A DNA stretch of 64,000 nucleotides from Chryseobacterium sp. BLS98 (GCF_001045445.1 NZ_LFNF01000001.1:992001-1056000), one strand, 5' to 3'; shown: positions 8,848 through 17,983, counted from the stretch's first letter. Program-made: numbers and translations. The notes: generated by a model from the sequence alone, not told the origin.

Positions 8848-9102
8848 TTGGAAGAGATTAACTTACATAAATTAAGTGGATTCCCTAAAAACAAAATGGG
8901 GAAGATTTTGGGTTATGATAATGATCAGCTGAGAATGCCCAACAAAATTATAGAAATGGGCCTTCTGCCCGAGACTATTTTCAGGGTTTTGTACCAGGCG
9001 CCGTTCAAGGGTCCCATGTATGTTGAGTTTGGAGAGGAAAAAAGCCGCATCGCTCTTCGTGAAGAAGAGGGAGAGTATATTATTGTTGAAGAATTGAATT
9101 AA
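8848..9102 (+). CDS. feoA: FeoA, ferrous iron transport accessory protein
   Basis: 84 residues with an SH3-like FeoA fold; visible features are LSGFPKNKMGKILGY at the N-terminus, MGLLPETIFRV in the middle, and the closing strand EGEYIIVEEL. FeoA binds FeoB in the cytoplasm and is needed for Fe(II) uptake. The start is a TTG at 8848, chosen because it lies just after the -7 box and gives a full-length family protein; the first in-frame ATG would remove the first strand. The stop codon overlaps the feoB ATG (TAATG), so the two are translationally coupled. Confidence 0.9.
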   Translation: MEEINLHKLSGFPKNKMGKILGYDNDQLRMPNKIIEMGLLPETIFRVLYQAPFKGPMYVEFGEEKSRIALREEEGEYIIVEELN

Positions 9103-11135
9103 TGCAGGAAAATAAGAAAAAACAGGTCCTCTTGGTCGGGAATCCCAACGTAGGAAAATCCACCGTTTTCAATGCACTGTGCAATAAAAAACAAAAGACC
9201 GGGAATTATGCAGGAGTTACTGTTGCAAGCCATTCAGGAAATTACACCTATAAAAACGAAGAAGTTGAAGTAATTGATCTTCCGGGTTCATACAGTGTAT
9301 ATCCAAGTTCTGAAGATGAAGCTATTTTCTCCAAATTTCTTATTGATGAGCAGAAAAACTATGAAGGCGTCATCTATATCCTTGAAGCATTAAGTTTAAA
9401 AAGAGGGCTGCTGCTCTTTCAGCAGATACAGGACCTTGGCATACCAATGATTCTGATCGTTAACCAGATAGACCAGGCGGAAAGAAGAGGGATCAGCATT
9501 GATATCCAAAAATTTTCTGACGCCTTAGGCATTAAAATTATCCAGACCAATGCTAAAGAGCAGATTGGAATAGACAAGATCAAAGAGGCGGTCCTGAACA
9601 GCGGATTCCAAAAAGCCGACAAGATATCATTTGAAACCCCGAACGAGCATAAAGCTTTTATACAAAAAATAGCATCCCATAAAGGCCTTGACAACGAATA
9701 TAAAGCCTGGATGAGCCTTTCATTAGGTTCTGAACTGGGAAAAATAGATTCAATAAAAGACCTACTGAACGAGCCGGAAACCAAAAGTCTTGTTCCGAAA
9801 CGGCTTCAGGTTCAGGAAACTGTAAGAAGATATCAGAACGTAGATAAAATACTGGCAAATGTAATCTCTAAAAAAGCACAGTTCAAAGAACTTCTGACAG
9901 AAAAATTGGACAAAGTGCTGGTTCACAAATTCTGGGGTTACGTAGTTTTTCTCGTGATCCTGTTAATCATTTTCCAAAGCGTTTTCTTCCTTGCAGAGTA
10001 TCCGATGAACTGGATCGACGACACCTTTTCATGGCTGGCTGCATTTACAGGGGAACATCTTCCTGAAGGGCCTATTAATTCACTGGTTTCAAGCGGAATT
10101 ATCCCCGGAATCGGTGGGATTGTAGTATTTGCACCACAAATCGGTATTTTATTATATTTCTTATACTTACTGGAAGATTCAGGATATATGGCAAGAGTTG
10201 TATTCCTGATGGACAGGCTGCTGCGTCCTTTCGGACTGAACGGGAAAAGTATAGTTCCTCTTGTATCCGGAACCGCCTGCGCCATTCCTGCTGTAATCTC
10301 TACAAGAAATATTGAGAATGTAAAAGAAAGGCTATTAACCATACTCGTTACTCCTTTCATGACCTGTTCTGCAAGGCTGCCGGTGTACAGTATTATTATC
10401 GGACTTATTATTTCAGACGGATCATTCCTCGGAATTAAATATAAAGCGCTGGTATTGATGGCAATGTACCTTTTAGGGTTCCTTGTGGCACTGTTTTCAG
10501 CATCTGTTCTTAAGAAATTTATCAAAAATAAAGAAAAGACTTATCTGGTAATGGATTTACCGACCTATAAAAAACCACTTTTCGGATACGACCTTAAAAT
10601 GGTTCTGGGCAAAGTGTGGGAATTCGTTACAGGAGCAGGAAAGATCATTTTTATTGTAAGCATCATTGTATGGTTTTTAAGTTACTTTGGCCCTAAACAG
10701 AAGCCTGATCAGGTGGTGGCCACCAATGTAGAACTCGATCATTCCTATCTTGCTAAAATGGGCAAAGGAATTGAGCCGCTTATTGAACCTCTCGGTTACG
10801 ACTGGAAGATGGGAGTGGGAATTCTGACCAGCTTTGTCGCAAGGGAAGTCTTCGTAGGAACAATGTCTACCCTGTACAGCCTGGAAGATGATGCGCCCGA
10901 AGTAAAAGTAATTGATAAAATGAGAAGAGACGTAAAACCGAATGGCGAGAAAGTGTTCAGCTTTGCCACAGGTATTTCCGTCCTTTTATTCTACGCATTT
11001 GCAATGCAGTGTGTTTCCACACTTGCAGTAGTCTACAGAGAAACCAAAAGCTGGAAATGGACCGGCTTTCAGGTGGCGATGATGACCGGTTTGGCATATT
11101 TTGTGTCGTTAATAGCTTATCAGATTTTAAAATAA
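9102..11135 (+). CDS. feoB: FeoB, ferrous iron transporter
   Basis: 677 residues. The N-terminal G domain has G1 GNPNVGKS (13-20), G3 DLPG (59-62) and G4 NQID (121-124), followed by a helical GDI-like spacer. From about residue 275 the membrane domain has two Gate regions with the conserved motifs GIPGIGGIVVFAPQ, SGTACAIPAVISTRN and the later FVAREVFVGTMST. FeoB moves Fe(II) across the inner membrane using GTP or ATP. It is coupled to feoA upstream and to a 50-residue Cys-rich membrane protein downstream. Nothing is missing compared with typical 650-700 residue FeoB proteins. Confidence 0.95.
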   Translation: MQENKKKQVLLVGNPNVGKSTVFNALCNKKQKTGNYAGVTVASHSGNYTYKNEEVEVIDLPGSYSVYPSSEDEAIFSKFLIDEQKNYEGVIYILEALSLKRGLLLFQQIQDLGIPMILIVNQIDQAERRGISIDIQKFSDALGIKIIQTNAKEQIGIDKIKEAVLNSGFQKADKISFETPNEHKAFIQKIASHKGLDNEYKAWMSLSLGSELGKIDSIKDLLNEPETKSLVPKRLQVQETVRRYQNVDKILANVISKKAQFKELLTEKLDKVLVHKFWGYVVFLVILLIIFQSVFFLAEYPMNWIDDTFSWLAAFTGEHLPEGPINSLVSSGIIPGIGGIVVFAPQIGILLYFLYLLEDSGYMARVVFLMDRLLRPFGLNGKSIVPLVSGTACAIPAVISTRNIENVKERLLTILVTPFMTCSARLPVYSIIIGLIISDGSFLGIKYKALVLMAMYLLGFLVALFSASVLKKFIKNKEKTYLVMDLPTYKKPLFGYDLKMVLGKVWEFVTGAGKIIFIVSIIVWFLSYFGPKQKPDQVVATNVELDHSYLAKMGKGIEPLIEPLGYDWKMGVGILTSFVAREVFVGTMSTLYSLEDDAPEVKVIDKMRRDVKPNGEKVFSFATGISVLLFYAFAMQCVSTLAVVYRETKSWKWTGFQVAMMTGLAYFVSLIAYQILK

Positions 11136-11287
11136 TGGATACCTCATTAATTTTTCAGTACATAATCATTATATTGATTGTTGCATTTGCCTGTTACTCT
11201 TTATTTAAAGTACTCAGGAAAAATTTTGCACCTAAAAAATTCAGCTCCAAAAGAACCAACTGCGACAAGGACTGCGGATGTTCCTGA
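11135..11287 (+). CDS. FeoB-associated Cys-rich membrane protein
   Basis: 50 residues. One transmembrane helix (about 6-24) with a Cys at 20 is followed by a basic region and a Cys-rich end (NCDKDCGCS). This is the pattern of the small FeoB-associated Cys-rich membrane protein family, a likely functional stand-in for FeoC. The ATG overlaps the FeoB stop (TAATG). Larger in-frame openings begin inside feoB, but the coupled ATG gives the canonical protein. The terminal cysteines may bind iron or an Fe-S cluster. Confidence 0.85.
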   Translation: MDTSLIFQYIIIILIVAFACYSLFKVLRKNFAPKKFSSKRTNCDKDCGCS

Positions 11288-11356
11288 TTATATTTTTAAG
11301 TTTTTAATTGAAAAAATAGTAGTATTTTCATTTTTTGAAACTAAAACTATTTCAAA

Positions 11357-12385
11357 TTGAATCTTAAATTATCAGTTGCCTTATTATTTTTTCTTTTCAC
11401 AGTTCTGGTAAAAGCCCAGGCAGATACCACCAAAATCAAATCTTATGCAGATCAGGTAATGGTCCGCGTTAACCTTGATACCAATATTGAGAATTATATT
11501 TTTACAGAAGGTCCCGAAGACAAGCCCCTCGAAACCATTTTTACAATCAATAATAAAATAAGGACCTCTTTTTCCATTGATTACAGAATTATAAGTGCCA
11601 CCATTTCATTCACACCAGGTTTTCTTCCGGGGAATAATGATGACCAGCTTAAAGGAACCAGTTCTTACACAGATCTGAGATTTCGCTTTTTCCCGAAAAA
11701 ATTTATCCAGACCGTTTATTACAAAAATGTAAAAGGATTTTACATGGAAAATATGAGCGATTTTTTCCCGGACTGGAAAGAAGGAAGAGATCCGTATCTT
11801 CAGTTTCCTGATCTGAGAGTGCAAAGCTTTGGAGGGTCTACGGCCTATGTCCTGAAAGATAATTTTTCCCTGAAAAGTATTTATACTCAGGGGGAATGGC
11901 AGAAACAAAGCCGTGGGAGTTGGGTTCCTATTCTGGATTATGATCTTTCGGTATTCAGGGATATTTTAAACGGGCAGAAAAGTAAAGAAACCCAGTACAG
12001 TTTCGGGGCCAGCATGGGCTACTTTTACAACTGGGTACCGGGAGTCCAAAAAAGGGTCAATATTGCACCCAATGTTTCTCTGGGACTTGGCGGGATGTTC
12101 TCCAGCAGCTGGGATATTCTTGAAAACGGATCCAAAGCCAATAAAGTCAATACACAGTATTTAACCTTTCGGTTTGCGACAGGACTTCATATAGGATATA
12201 ATACCGACAGGTTTCTGTTTGGAGGGAAATTCAATGTCACTGCATATGCTTATAACGAAAAAGATAACCAGAATGTGCAGAATAATAATATATTCGGATT
12301 GCTTTACATAGGCTATCGTTTTCCTCCGCCAAAAGTGGTAGAAAGAAATTATGACAAGCTTCAGAAAAAAATTCCCATCTTATAA
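11357..12385 (+). CDS. DUF4421 outer-membrane-like protein
   Basis: 342 residues. It starts at TTG 11357, which gives a clean signal peptide (MNLKLSVALLFFLFTVLVKAQ); the first in-frame ATG is far inside the mature part. The body is rich in alternating aromatic and polar strands (SFSIDYRIISATISFTPGF, YFYNWVPGVQKRVNIAPN, YIGYRFPPPKV), as in beta-barrel proteins of the DUF4421 family, which is widespread in Bacteroidetes and has no known function. It follows the feo operon after 69 bases but shows no direct coupling to it. Confidence 0.82.
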   Translation: MNLKLSVALLFFLFTVLVKAQADTTKIKSYADQVMVRVNLDTNIENYIFTEGPEDKPLETIFTINNKIRTSFSIDYRIISATISFTPGFLPGNNDDQLKGTSSYTDLRFRFFPKKFIQTVYYKNVKGFYMENMSDFFPDWKEGRDPYLQFPDLRVQSFGGSTAYVLKDNFSLKSIYTQGEWQKQSRGSWVPILDYDLSVFRDILNGQKSKETQYSFGASMGYFYNWVPGVQKRVNIAPNVSLGLGGMFSSSWDILENGSKANKVNTQYLTFRFATGLHIGYNTDRFLFGGKFNVTAYAYNEKDNQNVQNNNIFGLLYIGYRFPPPKVVERNYDKLQKKIPIL

Positions 12386-12403
12386 CTTATAAGGTCTTTT
12401 GAG

Positions 12404-12411
12404 TATCTTTG
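12404..12411 (+). promoter_or_regulatory. -7 box of glmM
   Basis: TATCTTTG matches TAnnTTTG and lies 35 bases before the glmM ATG. The -33 box is not clear. Confidence 0.5.
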
Positions 12412-12446
12412 CCGGGAATACAACCAATTAAAATAATAATATCAGA

Positions 12447-13829
12447 ATGTCATTAATTAAATCTATTTCAGGGATCAGAGGGACAATAGGAGGAAAAGTA
12501 AATGATAACTTGACCCCTTTGGATGTGGTGAAATTTGCTTCCGCATTCGGGACCTGGCTTCAGAATACACAAAATAAAAAGAATTTAACCCTGGTTATAG
12601 GAAGAGACGCCAGAATTTCAGGAGAAATGGTTTCTTCACTCGTTACAGCTACTCTACAGGGTCTGGGAATTAACGTAGTAGACCTTGGACTTTCTACAAC
12701 ACCAACGGTGGAAATAATGGTTCCGGAGCTTAAGGCAGACGGAGGAATTATCCTGACAGCCTCTCACAACCCTAAACAATGGAATGCTCTTAAACTATTG
12801 AATGGTAAAGGTGAGTTCATCAGCGGGGAAAACGGTGCTGAGGTATTGGCCCTGGCAGAAAGCGAAGATTTCAATTATGCTGAAGTGGACGACCTTGGAA
12901 AGTACGAAACAAGACAGGATGCATTTGATATTCATATCCAGCAGATCCTTGATTTGCCGATGGTAGATGTTGAAGCCATTAAAGCTAAAAAGTTCAAAAT
13001 AGTTCTGGACGCCGTTAACTCTACAGGAGGAATAGCAATTCCAATGCTTCTGGATAAACTGGGCTGCGAAACAGTAAAATTATATTGCGAACCCAACGGC
13101 CAGTTTCCACACAACCCTGAACCTTTAAAAGAACATTTGGGAGACATCTGCGAGCTTGTAAAAAAAGAAAATGCAGATTTAGGAATCGTTGTAGACCCGG
13201 ATGTAGACAGGCTGGCATTAATTGATGAAAATGGAGAGATGTTCGGAGAAGAATACACCCTGGTTGCAGTAGCAGATTACTTATTAAAGCATAAAAAAGG
13301 AACGGCCATTTCCAATCTTTCTTCAAGTCGTGCCTTAAGGGATGTTGCAAGAAGCCATGATTCAGAATATTTTGCAAGTGCTGTGGGGGAAGTAAACGTT
13401 GTAAACCTGATGAAAGAGAAAAATGCAGTAATCGGTGGTGAAGGAAACGGAGGAATTATCTATCCTGATCTTCATTACGGAAGAGACTCTTTAGTAGGAG
13501 CCGCTTTGTTCTTAACCCATTTGGCAAAAGAAAACAAAACGGTATCTCAGTTAAGAGCCGGATATCCGGAATATTTCATGGGTAAAAAGAAAATAGAATT
13601 AACGCCGGAGATCAATGTAGATGATATCTTAGCCAAAATGGAAAAAGAATACCAGAATGAAGAAGTTTCAACCGTAGATGGTGTGAAAATCGATTTCGAA
13701 AAGAACTGGGTTCACCTGAGAAAATCAAATACCGAGCCGATCATCAGAATTTATACCGAGGCCCACTCACAGGAAGAGGCCGATAAACTTGGAGATGATA
13801 TCATTGCTAAAATTAAAAGTTTAATCTAA
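12447..13829 (+). CDS. glmM: phosphoglucosamine mutase
   Basis: 460 residues of the alpha-D-phosphohexomutase family. The active serine is Ser106 in LTASHNP, the metal-binding loop is DPDVDRL (about residue 250), the sugar-binding loop is GGEGNGGI, and the C-terminal phosphate-binding loop is RKSNTEPIIRIY. GlmM turns glucosamine-6-phosphate into glucosamine-1-phosphate for UDP-GlcNAc, feeding the cell wall pathway encoded at 33-50 kb. An alternative role as phosphoglucomutase/phosphomannomutase cannot be fully ruled out, since Bacteroidetes GlmM is somewhat divergent. It has its own -7 box and a hairpin terminator. Confidence 0.88.
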   Translation: MSLIKSISGIRGTIGGKVNDNLTPLDVVKFASAFGTWLQNTQNKKNLTLVIGRDARISGEMVSSLVTATLQGLGINVVDLGLSTTPTVEIMVPELKADGGIILTASHNPKQWNALKLLNGKGEFISGENGAEVLALAESEDFNYAEVDDLGKYETRQDAFDIHIQQILDLPMVDVEAIKAKKFKIVLDAVNSTGGIAIPMLLDKLGCETVKLYCEPNGQFPHNPEPLKEHLGDICELVKKENADLGIVVDPDVDRLALIDENGEMFGEEYTLVAVADYLLKHKKGTAISNLSSSRALRDVARSHDSEYFASAVGEVNVVNLMKEKNAVIGGEGNGGIIYPDLHYGRDSLVGAALFLTHLAKENKTVSQLRAGYPEYFMGKKKIELTPEINVDDILAKMEKEYQNEEVSTVDGVKIDFEKNWVHLRKSNTEPIIRIYTEAHSQEEADKLGDDIIAKIKSLI

Positions 13830-13837
13830 AATAAAAC

Positions 13838-13870
13838 AGGAACGGAGCAGAAATGTTCCGTTCTTTTTTT
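13838..13870 (+). terminator. terminator after glmM
   Basis: GAACGGA (13840-13846) pairs with TCCGTTC (13857-13863) and is followed by TTTTTTT. Confidence 0.82.
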
Positions 13871-13905
13871 GCAGAAAACAGTTCGGAAAACAGCATTGCA
13901 GATTT

Positions 13906-13934
13906 TTAACCACAATTTGAGTTTTTTATCCACA
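13906..13934 (+). other. two DnaA-box-like sites in an AT-rich spacer
   Basis: TTATCCACA at 13926-13934 is an exact DnaA box, and TTAACCACA at 13906-13914 differs by one base. They are 20 bp apart in the same orientation. An unusually AT-rich tract follows (about 13935-14010). This could be part of a replication origin or a DnaA-controlled promoter; two boxes are too few to decide. Confidence 0.4.
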
Positions 13935-14117
13935 ATCCTTTTATCTCTTTTCTTTTTTTACTATCTTTAATATAGAAATTTATGAAAAATTAATTCAAAA
14001 AAAAGTTGCAACTTTGCATAAACATTTGAATTTCAGTTTCAGAAGTTATTATTAATTAAAAAGTTTGCCGAGGTTTGTAATGTATATTCAGACATCTGGC
14101 CGACGAAGACGACACTA

Positions 14118-15500
14118 TTGGAAGAGTATTTTGGAAATGAACTTGTAAAAAAGTTCGAGGAAATGATGGAAAACAATGATGAATTCTACTTCGATACCGA
14201 AGAGTTGGAAGATATTATTGTTTATTATTTGGAGCTGGGAGATTTTAACTACGCAGACAATGCTGTTAATTATGGCCTTAAGCTTCACCCGAATTCATTG
14301 GATATCAAGATCAAAAGACTTGAGATTCTTCTGGAATGGGAAGATTATAATACCGCAAAAGAACTTATAGACGAACTGAAAGGTTCATCTATGGAAAACA
14401 CAGACTTTATGGTCTGCTACGCGAAGTATTATTCGAACCTGGGAAATCCCAGAAAAGCCATTGATATCTGCAAAAAAGCATTAGAACTGAAAGAAGAAGA
14501 GAACTTCCTTCACAACTTCATTGCAGACGAATATGTAAACTTGGGAGATCCTTTTAACGCTCTTAAGCATTACAGGAAAGCCCTAAAAGAAGATCCTACG
14601 GACGAGTATTCACTTGAAAACTGTATGATCTGCTTCAGCGACCTGAATAAGAGCGAGGAGGCTATTGCCTTTCTTAATGAATATTTAGATGAATTTGCCT
14701 ATTCCGAGACCGCATGGTTCGAGTACGGGCAGTTTTACTTCAACAGAAAGAACTATGAGGAAGCCATCAAAGGATATGATTACCTGCTGGCGATCAATTC
14801 AAGTTCTGTAGGAGTATATGCCAATAAAGCGGCCTGTTATGAAGCTCTCGGGCAGTATCAGAAAGCCGTGGAAGTATATGAGGAAATGCTTGAGCTTGAA
14901 TATACCAAAGCATTTACATTTTATAAGATAGGATTGTGCTACAAAGCACAGAAACAGTCCATAATGGCTCTTAATGCATTTCAGAAATCATTGAGAGAAG
15001 ACCCTCAGTTTTATTTGTCCATGATGGAGCAGTCTTATCTTTATGAAGAAATGGGAGGTATGAAAGAAGCCCTTCATTTTGCAAAAGAAGCCACCCAGCT
15101 TAATGACAGCAACCTTGACTATCAGAAAAGACTGGCCTTCCTGTTCATCGATTCCGGAAAATTTGAAGAAAGCCTTAGCTGTCTTAAAAAGCTGGTAGAT
15201 GCAGAGCCTTCAAGATTTTACAATTGGTATGCCTATTCGGAAGTACTGATGCTTTTGGGAGAATATGAAGAGGCCGTAACGATTCTGGATAAAGCCATCA
15301 AGGTGCATGACAGAGCAGAACTTTATTATCAGCTCAGCAACTGCTATTTCAACTTGAGAAACCCGGAAAAAGGAGCAGAATCTCTTCAGAAAGCTTTAAA
15401 TATTGATTCTTCACTCGCTACCGATATGCAGAAAAAATATCCGTTCATTAAGGATGAGGTGAAAAAAGTCAAAGCGAAAGTGAAAAAGAAGAATTCTTAA
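14118..15500 (+). CDS. tetratricopeptide repeat (TPR) protein
   Basis: 460 residues built almost wholly of TPR units; good examples are PRKAIDICKKALELKEEENF, DPFNALKHYRKALKEDPTDE and EKGAESLQKALNID. There is no signal peptide or membrane segment, so it is a cytoplasmic scaffold of about ten to twelve TPRs, ending in a Lys-rich tail (KVKAKVKKKNS). The start is TTG at 14118. The spacer before it has a weak -7-like box (CAACTTTG, 14009-14016), leaving a leader of about 100 bases. Its partner proteins are unknown. Confidence 0.88.
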   Translation: MEEYFGNELVKKFEEMMENNDEFYFDTEELEDIIVYYLELGDFNYADNAVNYGLKLHPNSLDIKIKRLEILLEWEDYNTAKELIDELKGSSMENTDFMVCYAKYYSNLGNPRKAIDICKKALELKEEENFLHNFIADEYVNLGDPFNALKHYRKALKEDPTDEYSLENCMICFSDLNKSEEAIAFLNEYLDEFAYSETAWFEYGQFYFNRKNYEEAIKGYDYLLAINSSSVGVYANKAACYEALGQYQKAVEVYEEMLELEYTKAFTFYKIGLCYKAQKQSIMALNAFQKSLREDPQFYLSMMEQSYLYEEMGGMKEALHFAKEATQLNDSNLDYQKRLAFLFIDSGKFEESLSCLKKLVDAEPSRFYNWYAYSEVLMLLGEYEEAVTILDKAIKVHDRAELYYQLSNCYFNLRNPEKGAESLQKALNIDSSLATDMQKKYPFIKDEVKKVKAKVKKKNS

Positions 15501-15622
15501 AAAGTTGGGAGAAGGAAGATTGAAGAGATAGAAGTTTATGAAAGTCTTAAATCGAAAGATCTACCTTAATATTCCTTAACAGCTTAAAAATTCTTAATGG
15601 TTAAAAGTAACAATCATAAATA

Positions 15623-15650
15623 AAAAATCCTGCAGCAATGCAGGATTTTT
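15623..15650. terminator. bidirectional terminator
   Basis: A 12-bp perfect stem (15623-15634 with 15639-15650) has a 4-base loop and A/T runs on both sides. It separates the TPR gene from the convergent EamA gene. Confidence 0.88.
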
Positions 15651-15676
15651 AGTTGATATCAGTTAAATAATATATT

Positions 15677-16567
15677 TTATTTTTTTATAACGCCTGGTTT
15701 TGACCTTAGAAAAATCAGCCCTCCGATAATAACTCCTGCTCCCACAAACTGTAAAAGACTCAGTTTTTCACCATCCAGAAAGCCCCAGATAATAGCAACA
15801 ATGGGCATCAGCAATGTTACTGTTGAGGCAAACAGTGGTGTAGATACTTTTAATAAACGGTAATTCAGCGTCATAGCCAGTCCTGTTCCAAAGATAGATA
15901 GTAAGCTTACAAACATCAGCCCCAGCATATTATCTTCATTAAAAGAGAAGGTTGAAAAGAACCCTGTGAATGCCAAAGCAATAAGGGAAGGGAAAAATAA
16001 AACAAATGAGAAAACAAATGCAGATAAAATGGTAGAGGAAACCTCCATCAGTTTAGATTTCACGGTTGTAGTACTCATCGCATAACATAAGGTGGCCAAT
16101 AACAGCAGTAATATAGGAATCAGTTTGAATTTTCCACCTTCTCCATCACCGCCAAAAGCTAGTAAACAAACCCCAGCAAAGCTTATTAATGTTCCTACAA
16201 TCTGTTTCTTTGTTGTTTCGAACTTCCATACCAGTGCGCCCACAATAATGACAAAAATTGGCATCATAGAATTGATGATTCCCGCAATACTGCTGCTCAC
16301 TTCCGTCTCTGCAATCGGGAACAGGAACATAGGAATAAAATTTCCTGTAAACGCAGCCAGAATAAGCCATTTCAAATGTTTTTTAGGAAACAGCTTATAT
16401 TTCGAGATCGCAACAGGCATCAGAATAATACCGGCAATCAGGACCCTTAGCGCTCCTACCTGATAGGGACTGAAATGCTCAAGAGACTTTTTGATCAGAA
16501 TAAAAGAAGATCCCCAGATCAGGGTTAATACAATCAGAAGTATCCATTTTTCTTTATTGGCGTTCAT
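15677..16567 (-). CDS. EamA/DMT family transporter
   Basis: 296 residues with ten hydrophobic helices in two halves, the two-EamA-domain layout of drug/metabolite transporters. The first half carries LIWGSSFILIKKSLEHFSPY and the second AIIWGFLDGEKLSLLQFVGA, both family signatures. It likely exports a small metabolite or amino acid across the inner membrane; the substrate cannot be predicted. Its first codons overlap the end of aat by 14 bases, so aat and this gene form an operon. Confidence 0.85.
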   Translation of the reverse strand: MNANKEKWILLIVLTLIWGSSFILIKKSLEHFSPYQVGALRVLIAGIILMPVAISKYKLFPKKHLKWLILAAFTGNFIPMFLFPIAETEVSSSIAGIINSMMPIFVIIVGALVWKFETTKKQIVGTLISFAGVCLLAFGGDGEGGKFKLIPILLLLLATLCYAMSTTTVKSKLMEVSSTILSAFVFSFVLFFPSLIALAFTGFFSTFSFNEDNMLGLMFVSLLSIFGTGLAMTLNYRLLKVSTPLFASTVTLLMPIVAIIWGFLDGEKLSLLQFVGAGVIIGGLIFLRSKPGVIKK

Positions 16568-17207
16568 TGTTTTTGTGTAAGATTTTTAAAAATTCTTTTT
16601 TGGGAATCATTTTGGCGCCCAGGCTTTCAAGGTGTTCGGTATGGGATTGACAATCAATAAGATCTAAGTTGTTTTTGTTCCTTTCTACGAAGTGAATAAA
16701 GCCGGCTTTGGAAGCATTGCTTACTTTGGCAAACATGCTTTCCCCACAGAAAACATTGCCAATCTGAAGACCGTAAAACCCGCCGACTAATTCTCCGTCC
16801 TGCCACACCTCAATGCTTTTGGCTAAGCCATATTCGTGAAGCTTGATAAAAGATTCCATCAGCTCATCCGAAAGCCATGTTCCCGTCTGTCCTTTTCTGC
16901 TGGCCTGCTGGCAATTCAGGATAACTTCTCTGAAACTTTTGTTTTCCGAAAAAGTAAAAATACCTCTGTTTAGGATTTTCCGCATCGATTTGGATACTTT
17001 TATTTCATCAGGAAACAGGACAAACCTTGGGTCCGGACACCACCACAATATCTCTTCTCCCGGGTTATACCAGGGAAAAATTCCCAGCTGATAAGCAAAC
17101 CAAATGCGTTCTATGGACAGATCGCCACCAAAAGCAACCAAGCCCTCATGACCGTCATAAAGCTCAGGATCGGGGAATGAAATCTCGTTTTCGTCTAATC
17201 GGACCAT
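16554..17207 (-). CDS. aat: leucyl/phenylalanyl-tRNA--protein transferase
   Basis: 217 residues. Motifs of the family are all present: FPWYNPGEEILWWCPDPR near the N-terminus, GTWLSDEL, LVGGFYGLQIGNVFCGESMF, and the C-terminal LIDCQSHTEHLESLGA. The enzyme adds Leu or Phe from charged tRNA to N-terminal Arg or Lys, marking proteins for ClpAP under the N-end rule. It is cytoplasmic. It overlaps the downstream EamA gene by 14 bases. A hairpin just upstream (17214-17246) ends the DUF3127 transcript. Confidence 0.93.
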   Translation of the reverse strand: MVRLDENEISFPDPELYDGHEGLVAFGGDLSIERIWFAYQLGIFPWYNPGEEILWWCPDPRFVLFPDEIKVSKSMRKILNRGIFTFSENKSFREVILNCQQASRKGQTGTWLSDELMESFIKLHEYGLAKSIEVWQDGELVGGFYGLQIGNVFCGESMFAKVSNASKAGFIHFVERNKNNLDLIDCQSHTEHLESLGAKMIPKKEFLKILHKNNERQ

Positions 17208-17213
17208 TTTTTT

Positions 17214-17246
17214 GGAAAAAAAATCCCACTTGAGAAAGCAGGATTT
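17214..17246 (-). terminator. terminator after the DUF3127 gene
   Basis: On the minus strand, AAATCC at 17246-17241 pairs with GGATTT at 17226-17221, followed by a run of U (plus-strand A at 17214-17221). The loop is about 14 bases. Confidence 0.55.
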
Positions 17247-17267
17247 ATATTGGATCTTATTTTTTAA

Positions 17268-17645
17268 TTAAAAAGGTAAATCGTCATCATCATCTCCAGC
17301 GAAAGGATTTTCATTGGATACCGGGGAAGCAGATTGAGACGGAGAAGCTTGTGTAGGTTCAGATCCGTTATCCATAACCTTTTCTACTCTCCATCCTGTA
17401 ATAGAATTGAAATATTTAGTTTCACCCTGTGGAGAAACCCATTCTCTACCTCTGATGTTGATTCCCACCTTTACAGTCTCACCTTCTCTAAGGTTATCTA
17501 ATAAACTGATCTTATCAGACAAAAATTCTATGTTTATCGGCTGTGGATACTGTTCCTGAGTCAAAATAACCATTTCTCTCTTTTGAAAGCCGCTTGCAAA
17601 TGTCTGAGCATCAAAAAGTTTCTTTACCGTTCCTTGTAATTCCAT
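17268..17645 (-). CDS. DUF3127 OB-fold protein
   Basis: 125 residues. The N-terminal 90 residues (GTVKKLFDAQTFASGFQKR, LSDKISLLDNLREGETVKV, WVSPQGETKYFNSITGWRVE) match the DUF3127 family, which has the layout of a single-strand DNA-binding OB fold. The C-terminus is low-complexity Ser/Gln/Pro and ends in the acidic DDDDDLPF, the same kind of acidic tip with a final Phe that SSB proteins use to bind partners. This suggests a role at single-stranded DNA. It is monocistronic. Confidence 0.85.
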   Translation of the reverse strand: MELQGTVKKLFDAQTFASGFQKREMVILTQEQYPQPINIEFLSDKISLLDNLREGETVKVGINIRGREWVSPQGETKYFNSITGWRVEKVMDNGSEPTQASPSQSASPVSNENPFAGDDDDDLPF

Positions 17646-17742
17646 ATTGTAATTGTTAACGTTGTAAAAGTAAGAAAATGAAATGTAATAATAGAGGGGG
17701 CGGAAAAAAAATGTGTGAATTTTAATTTTTTTTTCTCAAAAG

Positions 17743-17773
17743 TTTGGAGAAAAAGGAAAAAGTCCTATATTTG
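17743..17773 (+). promoter_or_regulatory. promoter of the first tRNA cluster
   Basis: TTTG at 17743-17746, 19 bases, then TATATTTG at 17766-17773: an ideal Bacteroidetes promoter 42 bases before the first tRNA. Confidence 0.75.
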
Positions 17774-17815
17774 CACTCACAAAAACGAAGCAAGCTCTTT
17801 AAAATAAACAAACCA

Positions 17816-17897
17816 GCGGATGTGGTGTAATTGGTAGCCACGCCAGACTTAGGATCTGGTGCCGTGAGGCGTGGGGGTTCGAGTCCCTTCATCCGCA
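17816..17897 (+). tRNA. tRNA-Leu (anticodon TAG), copy 1
   Basis: 82 bases. Acceptor GCGGATG pairs with CATCCGC, the anticodon loop holds TAG (gacTTAGGAtc), and the T loop holds TTCGAGT. A class II variable arm (GCCGTGAGGC) supports Leu. The three bases after the discriminator A are CTA, so CCA is not encoded. Confidence 0.95.
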
Positions 17898-17901
17898 CTA
17901 T

Positions 17902-17977
17902 GCGAAAATAGCTCAGCTGGTAGAGCACAACCTTGCCAAGGTTGGGGTCGCGGGTTCGAATCCCGTTTTTCGCTCCA
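17902..17977 (+). tRNA. tRNA-Gly (anticodon GCC)
   Basis: 76 bases including an encoded CCA. Acceptor GCGAAAA pairs with TTTTCGC, the D-arm is AGCTCAGCTGGTAGAGC, the anticodon loop TTGCCAA gives GCC, and the T loop is TTCGAAT. Confidence 0.96.
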
Positions 17978-17983
17978 CACCAT

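Noticed and set aside
15501..15620. AG-rich stretch after the TPR gene as a possible regulatory RNA
   Set aside because: It reads like degenerate AG-rich intergenic sequence similar in style to the stretch near 30840-30885 on the other strand. No stable fold or promoter was found.
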